Assembly (NCBI GenBank): GCA_036881805.1
Contig: JBAJNK010000087.1
Location: forward strand, 1-17,510
Source of the DNA: JANQLC01 sp036881805
Lineage (GTDB): Bacteria; Bacteroidota; Bacteroidia; Flavobacteriales; JANQLC01
Direction of reading: 5' to 3'
DNA length: 17,510 nt
Part shown: in pieces, positions 6,259 through 13,460 of the stretch
Layout: every line of letters begins with the position of its first letter
Position numbering within the stretch: position 1 is the first letter of the stretch
Notes under the pieces: model-generated
Database searches by the model: none
What the model saw: only the letters and a program-made list of their open reading frames with translations
What the model was told of the DNA's origin: nothing
Program-made: the position numbers and the translations under genes

Positions 6259-7017
6259 ATGAAAATCGTTTACAGGTTCTTCATCACACTCTGGAAACTG
6301 TGGTATTACCTGCTCAGGTTTGCGTCGACCCTACTGTTGGCTCCCATTTTATTCCTCTCACTCGCCACGGATCGCTATCGTTGGTTTTATGAGTTTGCCC
6401 GGCTTTGGGGCAAACTCATCTGCTATGGCTCAGGCTTTCGAATCCAGCGAACGGATAAAAATACCATTGGCGAGTCGAGCCATATGATCGTATGCAACCA
6501 CGGCTCCGAAATGGACATCCCGATCATCATGCTTTTGATCCAGCGGCCGCTCGTCTTCGTGGGGAAAAGAGAATTGGCAAAAATTCCGATTTTCGGATTC
6601 TTGTACAAGAAAGCCAGCATTCTGGTCGACCGCAGCAGTTTGAGAAGCCGGCGGCAAGTCTATGATCAGGTGGGTGAGCAGATCAAACGAGGCCGCAGCA
6701 TCTTTATGGCCCCAGAAGGCGGCAGATCAGACCGCCACCTGCGCTTAGCCCCCTTCAAAGACGGTGCCTTTACCTTAGCCATCAAGCATCGGATTCCCAT
6801 ACTGCCCATCACCATTGCCAATGCCAAGCAGCGGTTTCCGCCTATTTTTTGTAGCGGTGCCCCAGGGCGGATTTACGTGCACGTACACCCCCCCATCGAA
6901 ACAAAGGGTTACGACCTGAAAAAACGCGCTGAATTGCGAGACAAAACCCGAAAAAGTATCGAAAGACAACTCGATGTATTTCACAAAACCCTACCCCATA
7001 AAGCCTTTCTCGGGTAA
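6259..7017 (+). CDS. plsC: 1-acyl-sn-glycerol-3-phosphate acyltransferase (PlsC family)
   Basis: This 252-residue membrane-bound acyltransferase transfers a fatty acyl group to lysophosphatidic acid to make phosphatidic acid, the second acylation of phospholipid synthesis. A hydrophobic N-terminal segment (about residues 8-36) anchors it. The catalytic H-x4-D motif is His81 to Asp86 in CNHGSEMDIPI. FVGKRELAKIPIFGFL near 100-115 is the second family block. The third, usually PEGTRS, is PEGGRS at residues 152-157. LAPFKDGAFTLA and PILPITIANA follow as expected. Length is normal. The gene is monocistronic in appearance, divergent from hsp20, with a long gap before the next gene. The substitution of Thr by Gly in PEGTRS is tolerated in related acyltransferases, so a different acyl acceptor cannot be excluded. 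Confidence 0.92.
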   Translation: MKIVYRFFITLWKLWYYLLRFASTLLLAPILFLSLATDRYRWFYEFARLWGKLICYGSGFRIQRTDKNTIGESSHMIVCNHGSEMDIPIIMLLIQRPLVFVGKRELAKIPIFGFLYKKASILVDRSSLRSRRQVYDQVGEQIKRGRSIFMAPEGGRSDRHLRLAPFKDGAFTLAIKHRIPILPITIANAKQRFPPIFCSGAPGRIYVHVHPPIETKGYDLKKRAELRDKTRKSIERQLDVFHKTLPHKAFLG

Positions 7018-7035
7018 GCAATCCGCATAATTTCG

Positions 7036-7043
7036 TAACTTTG
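7036..7043 (+). promoter_or_regulatory. Bacteroidota -7 element upstream of the U32 gene
   Basis: TAACTTTG matches TAnnTTTG exactly and is followed by GCAGG. No TTG lies at the usual -33 distance. If used, it gives a leader of about 310 nt before the U32 start at 7362. Confidence 0.4.
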
Positions 7044-7361
7044 CAGGCTGAGCGTTTACCGAGCTGCTACACGAGATGGGCGCAAAGAATTTTTATCGAA
7101 GTTAACATAGGTTGAGTCTGCCAAAAGAGTAGGTACACACAGGTCCGGTATATCAAATGATCTCAGTGGGGTGGTAACCCCGCCCTGCACAGTCTTGAAG
7201 AATTCGCCGATAGCTCGGGGTTTAAAAATAGACGTAAATTTTGAAGTAGTAAAAGATGCAGATACCGGAAAGCCTTAGGCAAAGGGAAAATCGCTTTGAT
7301 CAGTGGGGCGTGTTTCCAAAAAAGGGACGATTCGTTTTTCGGACTGTAGATTGACAGCGCG
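7044..7361 (+). other. Long leader or decayed coding stretch before the U32 gene
   Basis: No confident gene is seen. A small hairpin, GGGGT with loop GGTA and ACCCC, lies at 7168-7181. Short coding-like fragments occur in different frames on the plus strand, for example GLKIDVNFEVVKDADTGKP ending at about 7276, and ALGKGKIALISGACFQKRDD ending near 7350, neither with a clear start. I could not match the segment to a known riboswitch, tmRNA, 6S, RNase P or SRP RNA by eye. It is either a structured leader or remnants of a gene. Confidence 0.35.
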
Positions 7362-8606
7362 ATGAAAGGTGGAAAAAAAATAGAACTCATGGCGCCTGCG
7401 GGGAATTTTGAATCTTTGCAAGCCGCCATTGACAATGGCGCTGATTCGGTGTATTTCGGCGTAGCACAGCTCAATATGCGCGCCCGTGCCGCCATCAACT
7501 TCACCGTAGACGACTTGGCGGAAATCGCTGCGCGCTGCCAGTCCAAGGGGATTCGCAGCTACCTGACGCTCAACACCATCATTTACGACCACGATTTGTC
7601 CGTGGTCAAAACGCTTTTGAAAAAAGCCAAAGCAGCGGGTATTACGGCTGTTATCGCCATGGACCAAGCGGTGGTTGCAGCCGCCGGGCAATTGGGCTTG
7701 GCGGTTCACATCTCCACACAGCTGAATGTGACCAATATTGAAACCGTTCGCTTTTATGCGCACTTTGCCGATACCGTGGTCTTGAGTCGCGAGTTGAGTT
7801 TATCCCAGATCAAAGCGATCACCGATCGAATAGAAAGGGAGCGAATCACCGGCCCGGGTGGAAAGCGGGTCCGAATTGAAGTCTTTGGCCACGGTGCGCT
7901 TTGCATGGCGGTTTCCGGTAAGTGCTACCTGAGCCTGCACGCTTACAACGCCTCGGCCAACCGCGGTGCCTGCAAGCAGAACTGCAGAAAAAAATATGTG
8001 GTAACCGATTCGGAGACGGGCTTTGAAATCGAGTTGGACAACGATTATATGATGTCGCCCAAAGATTTGTGCACCATTGATTTTTTAGATGCGATCCGAG
8101 CCGCTGGTGTAAGCGTCCTCAAGATAGAAGGCCGGGGTCGCGCGCCGGAATACGTGGCAGCGACTACGCGTTGCTACCGCGAGGCCCTCGACAGCCTCTG
8201 CGATGGCTCTTATTCCCAGGAAAAAGTAGCCGATTGGATGATGCGATTAAGCGCGGTGTACAACCGCGGATTCTGGTCTGGGTACTACCTGGGTCAAAAG
8301 CTGGGCGAATGGGCCCCGGGAAGCGGTTCACAAGCTCGGCAGAAAAAGGTCTACCTCGGCCAGAGCCGACACTATTATCCCGAGGCGCAGATCGGCGAGT
8401 TTTCAATCGATGCGTACGGCATCGAAGTCGGAGATCGGATACTCATCACCGGCCCGACTACCGGGGCCAAACAAGCGAAGGTGAAGTCCATTATGATCGA
8501 CGATGTAAAATCCGATTCAGCTCAAAAAGGCGATGTCTGTACATTGCCGATCGATTTCAAGGTGCGCCCTTCGGATAAATTGTACAAACTGGTGCCCAGC
8601 CGATGA
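7362..8606 (+). CDS. U32-family protein (RNA hydroxylation type)
   Basis: This is 414 residues of the U32 'peptidase' family, whose studied members (TrhP/YegQ, RlhA/YdcP) hydroxylate tRNA or 23S rRNA and carry an iron-sulfur cluster. The N-terminus IELMAPAGNFESLQAAIDNG is typical, a TIM-barrel-like domain with GADSVYFGV at residues 26-34. The U32 signature is at 173-191, EVFGHGALCMAVSGKCYLS, with Cys181 and Cys188; Cys204 and Cys208 in RGACKQNC complete a probable cluster site. The C-terminal region (about 335-414) is a small beta domain. The stop overlaps the ferredoxin start as ATGA. Gene length fits the ~400-residue YegQ-like class. Whether its substrate is tRNA or rRNA is not decidable here; the peptidase label is historical. 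Confidence 0.9.
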   Translation: MKGGKKIELMAPAGNFESLQAAIDNGADSVYFGVAQLNMRARAAINFTVDDLAEIAARCQSKGIRSYLTLNTIIYDHDLSVVKTLLKKAKAAGITAVIAMDQAVVAAAGQLGLAVHISTQLNVTNIETVRFYAHFADTVVLSRELSLSQIKAITDRIERERITGPGGKRVRIEVFGHGALCMAVSGKCYLSLHAYNASANRGACKQNCRKKYVVTDSETGFEIELDNDYMMSPKDLCTIDFLDAIRAAGVSVLKIEGRGRAPEYVAATTRCYREALDSLCDGSYSQEKVADWMMRLSAVYNRGFWSGYYLGQKLGEWAPGSGSQARQKKVYLGQSRHYYPEAQIGEFSIDAYGIEVGDRILITGPTTGAKQAKVKSIMIDDVKSDSAQKGDVCTLPIDFKVRPSDKLYKLVPSR

Positions 8607-8833
8607 TCGTCGTCACCCTGCAACGCGATAAATGCATCGGTTGCAACTACTGTGCTGCGCTAGCCCCTGGGCAATTTCGCATGTCGAGAAAAGACGGCAA
8701 GTCGATACTGCTTCAAGCCGTGGACAAAAAGGGCTTTCACACCTGGAAATCTCGCGATAACTCCAGCTGTCGGAACCTGGAAAGGGCCGCCGCCGCATGT
8801 CCGGTAAAAATCATCCGAGTAAAGCGCTTATAG
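8603..8833 (+). CDS. Single-cluster ferredoxin coupled to U32
   Basis: This is a 76-residue small acidic-to-basic electron carrier. Cys11, Cys14 and Cys17 form C-x2-C-x2-C (CIGCNYC) and Cys66 is followed by Pro (AACPVKIIRV), the layout of a ferredoxin with one [4Fe-4S] cluster. An extra Cys56 is present. The ATG overlaps the U32 stop (ATGA), so translation is probably coupled. A ferredoxin immediately after a U32 gene suggests it supplies electrons or helps maintain its cluster; this link is inferred from context. No membrane segment is present. Confidence 0.88.
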   Translation: MIVVTLQRDKCIGCNYCAALAPGQFRMSRKDGKSILLQAVDKKGFHTWKSRDNSSCRNLERAAAACPVKIIRVKRL

Positions 8834-8844
8834 GCTAAAAGCCC

Positions 8845-8852
8845 TACATTTG
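8845..8852 (+). promoter_or_regulatory. Bacteroidota -7 element before the ricT-like gene
   Basis: TACATTTG followed by GCG matches TAnnTTTG exactly and lies 17 nt before the ATG at 8870. There is no TTG at the usual -33 position, so transcription may also read through from the U32-ferredoxin pair, 36 nt upstream. Confidence 0.45.
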
Positions 8853-8869
8853 GCGTAGAAAAGGGACCT

Positions 8870-10027
8870 ATGGGGTGCAACACATGCCGAAAAGACGGAA
8901 AGCCTGCTGGGTGCAAAAACAACGGCTACTGTCGCACAGGCGGCTGTAAAAAAATGGACGTCTTTGATTGGCTGGCCAATATGGAATCCCCAAGCCGATC
9001 GGCGCAACTCGATGTGGTGGAAGTCCGATTTAAAAACGGGCGCAAGGGATTTTATAAGAACGCTAGGGGATTTCAGCTTTACATGGGCGAATCGGTTGTC
9101 GTAGCGGGGGCGCCCGGTTTTGATATCGGCCAGATATCCCTCACTGGAGAGCTGGTTCGAATCCAAATGCGAAAGAAAGGGGTGTCTCTCGGTGATTCAG
9201 ACATCCGAAAAATCTATCGAATCACTACGGAAAGAGATCTGGAAATATGGGATCACGCCAAGGGGCGGGAACGGGAAACCATGCTCAAGAGTAGGGCGAT
9301 AGCAAGCGGCCTGGGTCTGGAGATGAAAATTTCTGACGTGGAATACCAGGGCGACGGCACCAAAGCCACCTTTTACTACACGGCAGCAGGTCGGGTGGAC
9401 TTCCGCGAATTGATCAAAGCGCTGACCGCTTGTTTTGGTGTCCGAGTAGAGATGAAGCAAATCGGTCACCGCCAGGAAGCCGCGCGTTTGGGCGGGCTGG
9501 GTTCCTGTGGTCGAGAACTGTGTTGCAGCACCTGGCTCAACGATTTTCGATCCGTCACCACAGCTGCCGCGCGCTATCAGCAGCTATCGATCAACCCGCA
9601 AAAGCTAGCCGGTCAGTGCGGGAAATTGAAATGCTGCTTAAATTACGAGTTGGACGCCTATCTCGATGTGCTCAAAAGACTTCCGAACACCAATGTCGTG
9701 CTGCAAACGGAAAAGGGGAATGCCGTCATTCAAAAATTAGATGTCTTTCGAGAACTGTTTTGGTATGCTTATGAAGACGAGCTACTCAACTGGATCAAAC
9801 TCACCGCAGCGGCCGTGGCTGAAATCATATCGCGCAATGAGAAGGGTAAAAAAGTGGTTTCCTTAGCGGAATTTGCTGTCGATGAGACGAGCGAGATTAG
9901 AGAATTTGAAAATGCGGTCGGTCGAGACGAGTGCAACCCACCCTTTAAAACAAGGCACGCCCATCCCAAGCGCCAAGCATACCACCACCGAAATAAATCC
10001 AATTCCAGAAATGGCAAAAGCCGGTAA
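8870..10027 (+). CDS. PSP1-domain protein, RicT/YaaT homologue
   Basis: This is 385 residues. The N-terminus is Cys-rich (Cys3, 6, 15, 21, 26, in GCNTCRKDG... and NNGYCRTGGCKK), a feature of Bacteroidota members. The PSP1 core follows, with GIS-like strands, the block LGGLGSCGRELCCSTWL (about residues 203-219) and the block LAGQCGKLKCCLNYE (about 244-258), whose cysteines form the Fe-S site in RicT. In Bacillus, RicT with RicA and RicF guides RNase Y in mRNA maturation; in Bacteroidota the role is less known and partners may differ. The C-terminal tail after about 340 is basic and His-rich, probably disordered. Its end overlaps the gldH start by 17 nt. It begins a run ricT-gldH-PBP1A. Family is firm, function inferred. 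Confidence 0.9.
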   Translation: MGCNTCRKDGKPAGCKNNGYCRTGGCKKMDVFDWLANMESPSRSAQLDVVEVRFKNGRKGFYKNARGFQLYMGESVVVAGAPGFDIGQISLTGELVRIQMRKKGVSLGDSDIRKIYRITTERDLEIWDHAKGRERETMLKSRAIASGLGLEMKISDVEYQGDGTKATFYYTAAGRVDFRELIKALTACFGVRVEMKQIGHRQEAARLGGLGSCGRELCCSTWLNDFRSVTTAAARYQQLSINPQKLAGQCGKLKCCLNYELDAYLDVLKRLPNTNVVLQTEKGNAVIQKLDVFRELFWYAYEDELLNWIKLTAAAVAEIISRNEKGKKVVSLAEFAVDETSEIREFENAVGRDECNPPFKTRHAHPKRQAYHHRNKSNSRNGKSR

Positions 10028-10481
10028 ATGCATCTGCTTCTCCTTGTTGATAAGCGGGTTTTTCTCATGTGGTAAAGCATTGGAATCAGCTGCGAGCAAA
10101 GGTTTTACCAAGGCCTGGTACAAAAGAGATACGGTGGATTTTGCATTTGAAAACAAAGATACAATGCAGGCGAAGAACCTGTATTTGGTCGTGCGCAACA
10201 ACGACGCATACCCCTTTCGCAATCTATACCTCTTTGTCGCTTTGCACGCGCCGAGTGGTAGGGTGGTAACCGATACATTGGCGTACCGCATGGCGGATGC
10301 CCGGGGGAACTGGTTGGGCAGCGGTATCGGCGCAGAGAAAGAGAGCGTGCTCGCTTACCGTTTGAACCGGGTCTTCGGCGAGATCGGTAGCTATCACTTG
10401 ACGATTACACAAGGCATGCGACGCGATAGTTTACACGGGATAACCCGTGTGGGTTACCTGTTGGAAATTTCAAAAAAATGA
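10011..10481 (+). CDS. gldH: Gliding motility lipoprotein GldH
   Basis: This is 156 residues. I choose the ATG at 10011 because it gives a lipoprotein signal, MAKAGKCICFSLLISGFFSC, with lipidated Cys20. The upstream in-frame extension lies inside the ricT-like gene. The mature part carries the GldH hallmarks: NNDAYPFRNLYLFV (about residues 65-80), DTLAYRMADARGNWLGSGIG (88-107) and GMRRDSLHGITRVG near the end. GldH is a lipoprotein needed for gliding and linked to T9SS-dependent secretion in Flavobacterium; homologues occur in non-gliding Bacteroidales, where the role is less clear. The stop overlaps the PBP1A start as ATGA, so the three genes are likely co-translated. Confidence 0.9.
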   Translation: MAKAGKCICFSLLISGFFSCGKALESAASKGFTKAWYKRDTVDFAFENKDTMQAKNLYLVVRNNDAYPFRNLYLFVALHAPSGRVVTDTLAYRMADARGNWLGSGIGAEKESVLAYRLNRVFGEIGSYHLTITQGMRRDSLHGITRVGYLLEISKK

Positions 10482-12733
10482 GAACGACTCGAGACAAACA
10501 GAGGTCGAGATCAAAAAGGAAGCGAATCCACAGGCGTTATACGATTGGGTTTTGGACGATCTACCTCGTGGGCCTGGGTGCTGTCGCGCTTATTTTTTAT
10601 TTGGCCGCAACGGGCGTGCTCGGTGAGATTCCCAGTTTTGCGCAGATCGAAAACCCGAAGAGCAACCTGGCGAGCGAGCTGTACAGCAGTGATGGCGTCT
10701 TATTGGGAAAGTATTACTACCAGAATCGCTCAGCAGTCGGTTTTGATCAACTCTCGCCCCAGCTGGTCCATGCCTTGATCGCTACGGAAGACAAGCGTTT
10801 TTACCAACACGCCGGCATCGATTTTAGGGGCACTATGCGCGCCGCCCTCTTTCTCGGCACGCATGGCGGCGGTAGTACCATCACACAGCAATTGGCCAAA
10901 AACCTGTACACGGGGCCGCCAGCACGCAACAGATTGGAGCGCTTACGCGAAAAATTTATCGAATGGGTCACCGCCGTAAAGCTGGAAAAATATTACACCA
11001 AACGAGAGATCATCGCCATGTACTTCAATACATACGATTTTTTATACCAGGCTGTAGGCATTAAATCGGCTGCCCGCATCTACTTCAACACCACGCCCGA
11101 CAGCTTGAAAACAGCGGAGGCTGCCACGCTGGTCGGCATGGCGAAGAATCCCTATTTGTACAATCCGAAAAAATTTCCCAAGAAGGCTTTGGCACGGCGA
11201 AATATCGTATTGAAGCAAATGAAAAAAAACGGTTATCTCACAGCCGTGCAATACGATTCGCTCAAAACCACGCCGCTACAGCTGTGGTCTAATGAAGCCA
11301 TGACCCAGCACAAAGCGGGCATCGCACCCTACTTCAGGGCTTACATTCGCAAGCGCGCTACCCAAATTCTACGGAAAATCAGCAAACCCAATGGGGAAAA
11401 ATACAGTTTGTATCGCGATGGCTTGCGCATCTATACCACCTTAGACTCGCGTATGCAAATGCATGCAGAACGCGCGGTGGCAGAACGCCTGACGAATCTG
11501 CAAGCCGACTTTGATGAAATGCAGCAGGACAATGAAACCGCTCCCTTTTACGGGCTTACCGATGCGGCGATCAAAGGCATTATGAAGCGCGCTGTGCAGC
11601 GGTCTGCAAGTTATCAGGTGATGAAGGATAGCGGTGCGACAGACTTGGCGATCCAACGCGCTTTTGAAACACCGACTCGGATGAAAGTGTTTAGCTGGAA
11701 GGGTGAAATCGATACCGTGATGACACCTATGGACAGCATTCGTTACTACAAATCCTTTCTACAAGCCGGTTTGCTCTCCATCGATCCACACAACGGCTTT
11801 ATCAAAGCCTGGGTAGGGGGAAACAACTTCAAATATTTTCAATTCGACCACGTTAAAACCGGAGTCAGGCAAATCGGCTCAACATTTAAACCCTTTGTCT
11901 ATGCGACTGCCATCGATCAATTGAAATACTCGCCTTGCTATCGGTTGCCGAATACAAAGATTACCATAGGAGATTGGACGCCCCAAAATTCCGGAGACCA
12001 ATATGGTGGCATGCTCAGCCTGAAAGAAGCGCTAGCCAAGTCGGTAAACGTAGTGACCGCTCGCTTGATCGACGAAACGGGTTTTAAAGCGGTTCGACGC
12101 TTGGCTTACAACATGGGTATTGTGCACGACATTCCAAAAGACTACACCATTGCTTTGGGTACGGCAGACCTGTCCCTATATGAGATGACCGAAGCCTTTA
12201 CCACTTTTGCCAATAAGGGAATTCACAACCAGCCCTTGGCCATACTGCGAATCGAAGATAAAAATGGGCATACCATTTATGAGGCAAGGCCGCAAACTCG
12301 GGAAGTGATGAGTGAAGAGACAGCCTATGTCATGACCGATCTATTGGAAGGTGTTACCCAACACGGTACAGGTACCCGCCTGCGCTACCTATACAAATTG
12401 GATAATCCGATCGCAGGCAAAACCGGGACGACGCAAAACATGTCCGATGGTTGGTTCATAGGGTTTGTCCCCAACTTGGTCACCGGCGTTTGGGTCGGCA
12501 ATGCAGATCGGTCAGCTCATTTTGAAAGCGTAAGTTTGGGACAGGGTGCCAACACGGCGCTACCCATATGGGCTTTGTATATGAAAGCGCTCTACGCCGA
12601 TCCAAAGCTCGCCATAAGCCGAGGTGATTTCGACAAACCCGAAAATGGGATAAGCATTGAACTCGATTGCGAAAAATACGATGCGGAAAAACCACCTACA
12701 GCTGGTCGGCGTAAAATAAGTGAAGACTTCTAA
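10478..12733 (+). CDS. mrcA: Class A penicillin-binding protein (PBP1A type)
   Basis: This 751-residue bifunctional enzyme polymerises and cross-links peptidoglycan. A basic N-terminus and one membrane helix (about 22-44) precede the GT51 transglycosylase domain: ATEDKRFYQHAGIDFRG with catalytic Glu104, and GGSTITQQLAKNLY at 131-144. The transpeptidase domain follows. Ser468-Thr-Phe-Lys471 (STFK) is the SxxK motif with the acylated serine, Ser522-Val-Asn524 the SxN motif, and Lys648-Thr-Gly-Thr651 (KTGT) the third. The region between GT and TP domains includes a linker of charged helices. The C-terminus is short and acidic-to-basic with no extra domain. Length is normal for Bacteroidota PBP1A. 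The start overlaps the gldH stop. Its downstream neighbour is convergent, 19 nt away, with no terminator seen. Confidence 0.96.
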   Translation: MRTTRDKQRSRSKRKRIHRRYTIGFWTIYLVGLGAVALIFYLAATGVLGEIPSFAQIENPKSNLASELYSSDGVLLGKYYYQNRSAVGFDQLSPQLVHALIATEDKRFYQHAGIDFRGTMRAALFLGTHGGGSTITQQLAKNLYTGPPARNRLERLREKFIEWVTAVKLEKYYTKREIIAMYFNTYDFLYQAVGIKSAARIYFNTTPDSLKTAEAATLVGMAKNPYLYNPKKFPKKALARRNIVLKQMKKNGYLTAVQYDSLKTTPLQLWSNEAMTQHKAGIAPYFRAYIRKRATQILRKISKPNGEKYSLYRDGLRIYTTLDSRMQMHAERAVAERLTNLQADFDEMQQDNETAPFYGLTDAAIKGIMKRAVQRSASYQVMKDSGATDLAIQRAFETPTRMKVFSWKGEIDTVMTPMDSIRYYKSFLQAGLLSIDPHNGFIKAWVGGNNFKYFQFDHVKTGVRQIGSTFKPFVYATAIDQLKYSPCYRLPNTKITIGDWTPQNSGDQYGGMLSLKEALAKSVNVVTARLIDETGFKAVRRLAYNMGIVHDIPKDYTIALGTADLSLYEMTEAFTTFANKGIHNQPLAILRIEDKNGHTIYEARPQTREVMSEETAYVMTDLLEGVTQHGTGTRLRYLYKLDNPIAGKTGTTQNMSDGWFIGFVPNLVTGVWVGNADRSAHFESVSLGQGANTALPIWALYMKALYADPKLAISRGDFDKPENGISIELDCEKYDAEKPPTAGRRKISEDF

Positions 12734-12752
12734 GTGATCCCTCGCCGCACGG

Positions 12753-13460
12753 CTATGCCGGTTGTTCGCGATTCAATAGCGGTTCTAAGCGATAGCGGCG
12801 CATCAGTTGCGCTACCGTCAACACATCTCGCTCGCAATATTCGACAATGCGCTTCAAATTTTTTTCTCGGTAATACGCCGTGGCCACCTCGCTGCCATCG
12901 ATGTCCGATTTGGGCGTGGGAATATCAAAAATCGCTGCGAGCAATGCCAGGGATGTAAAGCTTTTTCGATCGCCGAACCGCCACAAGGTCATCGTGTCCA
13001 GATGTGCAATCTCCCAGGGCTTTTTACCCGCTATATCCAACTGCGGTGGCAGCTCCAGTCTGTTGATCAACAACCTTCTCGATAGATAGGGAAAGTCAAA
13101 CTCCTGACCGTTGTGTGCACACAGCATGGGAAATGACGCCGCATTTTGGGATAAGAGCGCCGTGCAACACTCGAGCAAATCCCGCTCATCATCACCGAAA
13201 AACGACTTGAGCCTGAATTTCTCCTCAGCCGTAATCAATCCACAACTCACACAGATTATTTTACCGAACTCGGCATAGATTCCCGCTCGACTCTCATAGC
13301 ATTGGCCCGGAGAAATTTCCGCTTGTGCGCCGCACAGCTGTTTCACTTTGTACGCCCAAAGCGCCTTCTTTGCAGGGCTGAGCGATTCGTAATCCGCTAC
13401 TTGGGGCACCGTCTCGATATCGAGGAACAGAATCTTTCTGGGGTTGATATGCCCGAGCAT
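12753..13460 (-). CDS. DEDDy 3'-5' exonuclease (PolB exonuclease-like)
   Basis: This is 235 residues from the ATG at 13460, chosen because it sits in a TAATG overlap with the upstream serine hydrolase stop. It is an RNase H-like 3'-5' exonuclease of the predicted PolB-exonuclease type. Exo I is FLDIETVP with Asp14 and Glu16. Exo II is CAHNGQEFDFPYL, where the Asp before FPYL is the third metal ligand. Exo III is EYCERDVLTV with Tyr-x3-Asp, which makes it DEDDy. No polymerase domain follows, so it is a stand-alone exonuclease. Substrate (DNA repair intermediates or RNA) is not known from sequence. Confidence 0.88.
   Translation of the reverse strand: MLGHINPRKILFLDIETVPQVADYESLSPAKKALWAYKVKQLCGAQAEISPGQCYESRAGIYAEFGKIICVSCGLITAEEKFRLKSFFGDDERDLLECCTALLSQNAASFPMLCAHNGQEFDFPYLSRRLLINRLELPPQLDIAGKKPWEIAHLDTMTLWRFGDRKSFTSLALLAAIFDIPTPKSDIDGSEVATAYYREKNLKRIVEYCERDVLTVAQLMRRYRLEPLLNREQPA

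Noticed and set aside
7275..7763. Minus-strand frames antisense to the U32 gene start
   Set aside because: Shadows of a well-supported family protein; no motifs and poor composition.
9873..10481. Longer GldH start inside the ricT-like gene
   Set aside because: It would place a 46-residue extension ahead of a clear lipoprotein signal peptide.
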